A DNA stretch of 6,743 nucleotides from positions 1 through 6,743 of the forward strand of contig JAISDY010000144.1 of assembly GCA_031264425.1 (NCBI GenBank). Direction: 5' to 3'. Positions 5,670 to 6,743 of this stretch are shown here, one piece after another. The translations under genes were made by a program, and so were the position numbers. Position 1 is the stretch's first letter. The number at the start of each line of letters is the position of its first letter. The notes under the pieces are model-generated. The model did no database searches. It was not told where the DNA came from and was given only the letters and a program-made list of their open reading frames with translations. Source of the stretch: Endomicrobium sp. (GTDB taxonomy: Bacteria > Elusimicrobiota > Endomicrobiia > Endomicrobiales > Endomicrobiaceae).

Positions 5670-5716
5670 AACGCAATATCCTTTATACAAACAATAGAGC
5701 TTTTAATTTTTGCGTT
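5670..5716. repeat. Inverted repeat AACGCAA/TTGCGTT at the pyrophosphatase gene end
   Basis: Exact 7-bp arms lie at 5670-5676 and 5710-5716, separated by 33 nt. One arm overlaps the stop codon of the pyrophosphatase gene. The long AT-rich loop and lack of a T-run make it a poor terminator; it may be chance or an mRNA 3'-end stabiliser. Confidence 0.25.
5682..5687 (-). promoter_or_regulatory. Possible -10 box (TATAAA) upstream of the M50B gene
   Basis: On the minus strand, TATAAA matches the -10 consensus at 5 of 6 positions, but no good -35 box stands 16-18 bp upstream. If used, the transcript would start near 5675 and carry the 5589-5635 hairpin in its leader. It is listed because the minus-strand gene set needs a promoter and this is the best-looking element in the gap. 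Confidence 0.18.
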
Positions 5717-6743
5717 ATTTTGTTTTCATATCTGTGAAAGATTTAACTACAAATATCACAGCAACCACAAAAGACGCCGCCGCGAGAATAGTATTCAATT
5801 GTCCTTTTGATGTGAGAGCTAAAGCAAGCTCTAATGCCAAAAGTCCGAAAAGCGTTGTAAACTTAATTATAGGATTCATTGCAACTGAAGAAGTATCCTT
5901 AAACGGATCTCCGACAGTATCACCTACTACAGTAGCTTTGTGAAGTTCAGTGCCTTTTTCGCGTAAATCAACTTCAACATACTTTTTTGCATTGTCCCAA
6001 GCTCCACCGGCATTTACCATAAATATCGCTTGGAAAAGACCAAATAAGGCTATGGAAATAAGGTAACCAATAAAAAAATAAGGTTCAATAAATGCAAACG
6101 CAAGAGTTGTAAAAAAGACCACCATAAATAAGTTTATCATGCCTTTTTGAGCATATATCGTGCATATCTCAACAACTTTCTTAGAATCTTCAGTTGAAGC
6201 TTTTTGAGAATTTCCGTCAAGTTTAATATTTCCTTTTATAAACTCAACGGCTTTGTAAGCTCCGCTGGTTACGGCATGGTTTGAAGCTCCGGTAAACCAG
6301 TAAATTATTGATCCTCCCGCTATTAACCCCAGCAAGAAAGGCGCATGCAACAATGAGAGATTTGCAAGCCCTGCAGTAAGACCGTCCGTAAGCATAACTA
6401 TTGTGGAGAAAATCATAGTAGTAGCTCCAACCACAGCCGTTCCTATAAGAACAGGCTTCGCGGTAGCTTTAAATGTGTTTCCCGCACCGTCGTTTTCTTC
6501 AAGCAACAGTTTTGACTTGTCAAAAACAGGCTTAAATCCGAAATCTTTCTCTATTTCTTTGTCCACGTTGGGAATACTTTCAATCAAAGACAATTCATAA
6601 ACCGACTGAGCATTGTCAGTAACAGGTCCGTAAGAATCCACCGCGATTGTTACAGGTCCCATGCCTAAAAACCCAAAAGCCACAAGACCAAAAGCAAACA
6701 CCGCAGGAGCAATCATAATTTCTCCAAGACCTAAGGAGCTTAT
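5715..6743 (-). CDS. hppA: Membrane-bound proton-translocating pyrophosphatase, C-terminal half (partial)
   Basis: The frame is open to the window edge (I-S-S-L-G-L-G-E-I precedes the first Met at 6716), giving 342 residues of a protein usually near 700-750. It hydrolyses pyrophosphate and pumps H+ (in some relatives Na+) across the membrane. Conserved C-terminal motifs are AVDSYGPVTDNA, GGAWDNAKKYVE (fragment residues about 246-257) and VGDTVGDPFKDTS (about 272-284), which supply Mg-pyrophosphate ligands; about seven hydrophobic spans are visible. Lys in NTFKATAK (fragment residue 92) matches the position that marks K+-independent enzymes. It is divergent: the usual GGIAEM after DNA is replaced by QSVYEL, a charged segment (about 58-85) lengthens the following loop, and DTSGP reads DTSSV. 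Codons show no breaks. It ends with TAA at 5715-5717. Confidence 0.95.
   Translation of the reverse strand: MSSLGLGEIMIAPAVFAFGLVAFGFLGMGPVTIAVDSYGPVTDNAQSVYELSLIESIPNVDKEIEKDFGFKPVFDKSKLLLEENDGAGNTFKATAKPVLIGTAVVGATTMIFSTIVMLTDGLTAGLANLSLLHAPFLLGLIAGGSIIYWFTGASNHAVTSGAYKAVEFIKGNIKLDGNSQKASTEDSKKVVEICTIYAQKGMINLFMVVFFTTLAFAFIEPYFFIGYLISIALFGLFQAIFMVNAGGAWDNAKKYVEVDLREKGTELHKATVVGDTVGDPFKDTSSVAMNPIIKFTTLFGLLALELALALTSKGQLNTILAAASFVVAVIFVVKSFTDMKTK

Noticed and set aside
5710..6600. Plus-strand frames at 5710-5943 and 6403-6600
   Set aside because: They are antisense to the conserved pyrophosphatase gene.
6714..6716. True start codon of the pyrophosphatase at the Met at 6716
   Set aside because: The frame continues open to the window edge with family-like sequence, and the fragment is only the C-terminal half of the protein.

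Overview
The window is AT-rich DNA with Shine-Dalgarno-led genes, from a bacterium that carries a membrane-bound proton pyrophosphatase, a ClsA-type cardiolipin synthase and an exported polysaccharide deacetylase. The pyrophosphatase variant (AVDSYGPVTDNAQSVYE; NTFKATAK) is a divergent form that I associate with anaerobes such as Bacteroidetes/Chlorobi and Elusimicrobia. A small TM1266-like ACT protein suggests an anaerobe with [FeFe]-hydrogenase metabolism. An Elusimicrobiota (Endomicrobium-like) source fits, but this is inference from gene content and not proven.

Left part (1-1236, + strand): the 3' portion of one gene that runs in from beyond the left edge and is broken twice. It begins with an array of 11-residue (T-x-T-T-x-A-G-F-x-x-L) and 7-residue repeats, probably a fibrous or coiled-coil stalk, and continues into an unrecognised C-terminal region. 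A missing A near 254-256 shifts the frame. A GC-rich, hairpin-forming insertion (801-891 or 770-900) flanked by short direct repeats shifts it again. Removing the insertion with one copy of the direct repeat restores the frame exactly, so the element looks like a MITE-like or palindromic repeat that landed in a coding sequence. A good intrinsic terminator follows at 1241-1280. Nothing is seen in 1281-1376.

Middle (1377-3370): a YjaB-like GNAT acetyltransferase on the minus strand is divergent from cls (cardiolipin synthase) on the plus strand. They share a 110-bp region holding two short palindromes, a direct repeat and a possible cls promoter.

Right (3367-5575, minus strand): a tight four-gene set, read from high to low coordinates. 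It contains an M50B-like membrane metalloprotease, a SEC59/DGK1/VTE5-family lipid or polyprenol kinase, a NodB-type polysaccharide deacetylase with a signal peptide, and the small ACT-domain protein. The first three overlap (28 bp and 13 bp) and look translationally coupled. The last gene ends tail to tail with cls, sharing stop-codon bases. The theme is envelope lipid and glycan metabolism.

Far right (5715-6743, minus strand): the C-terminal half of the pyrophosphatase gene, open at the window edge, followed by a strong terminator hairpin that ends immediately before the ribosome-binding site of the M50B gene.
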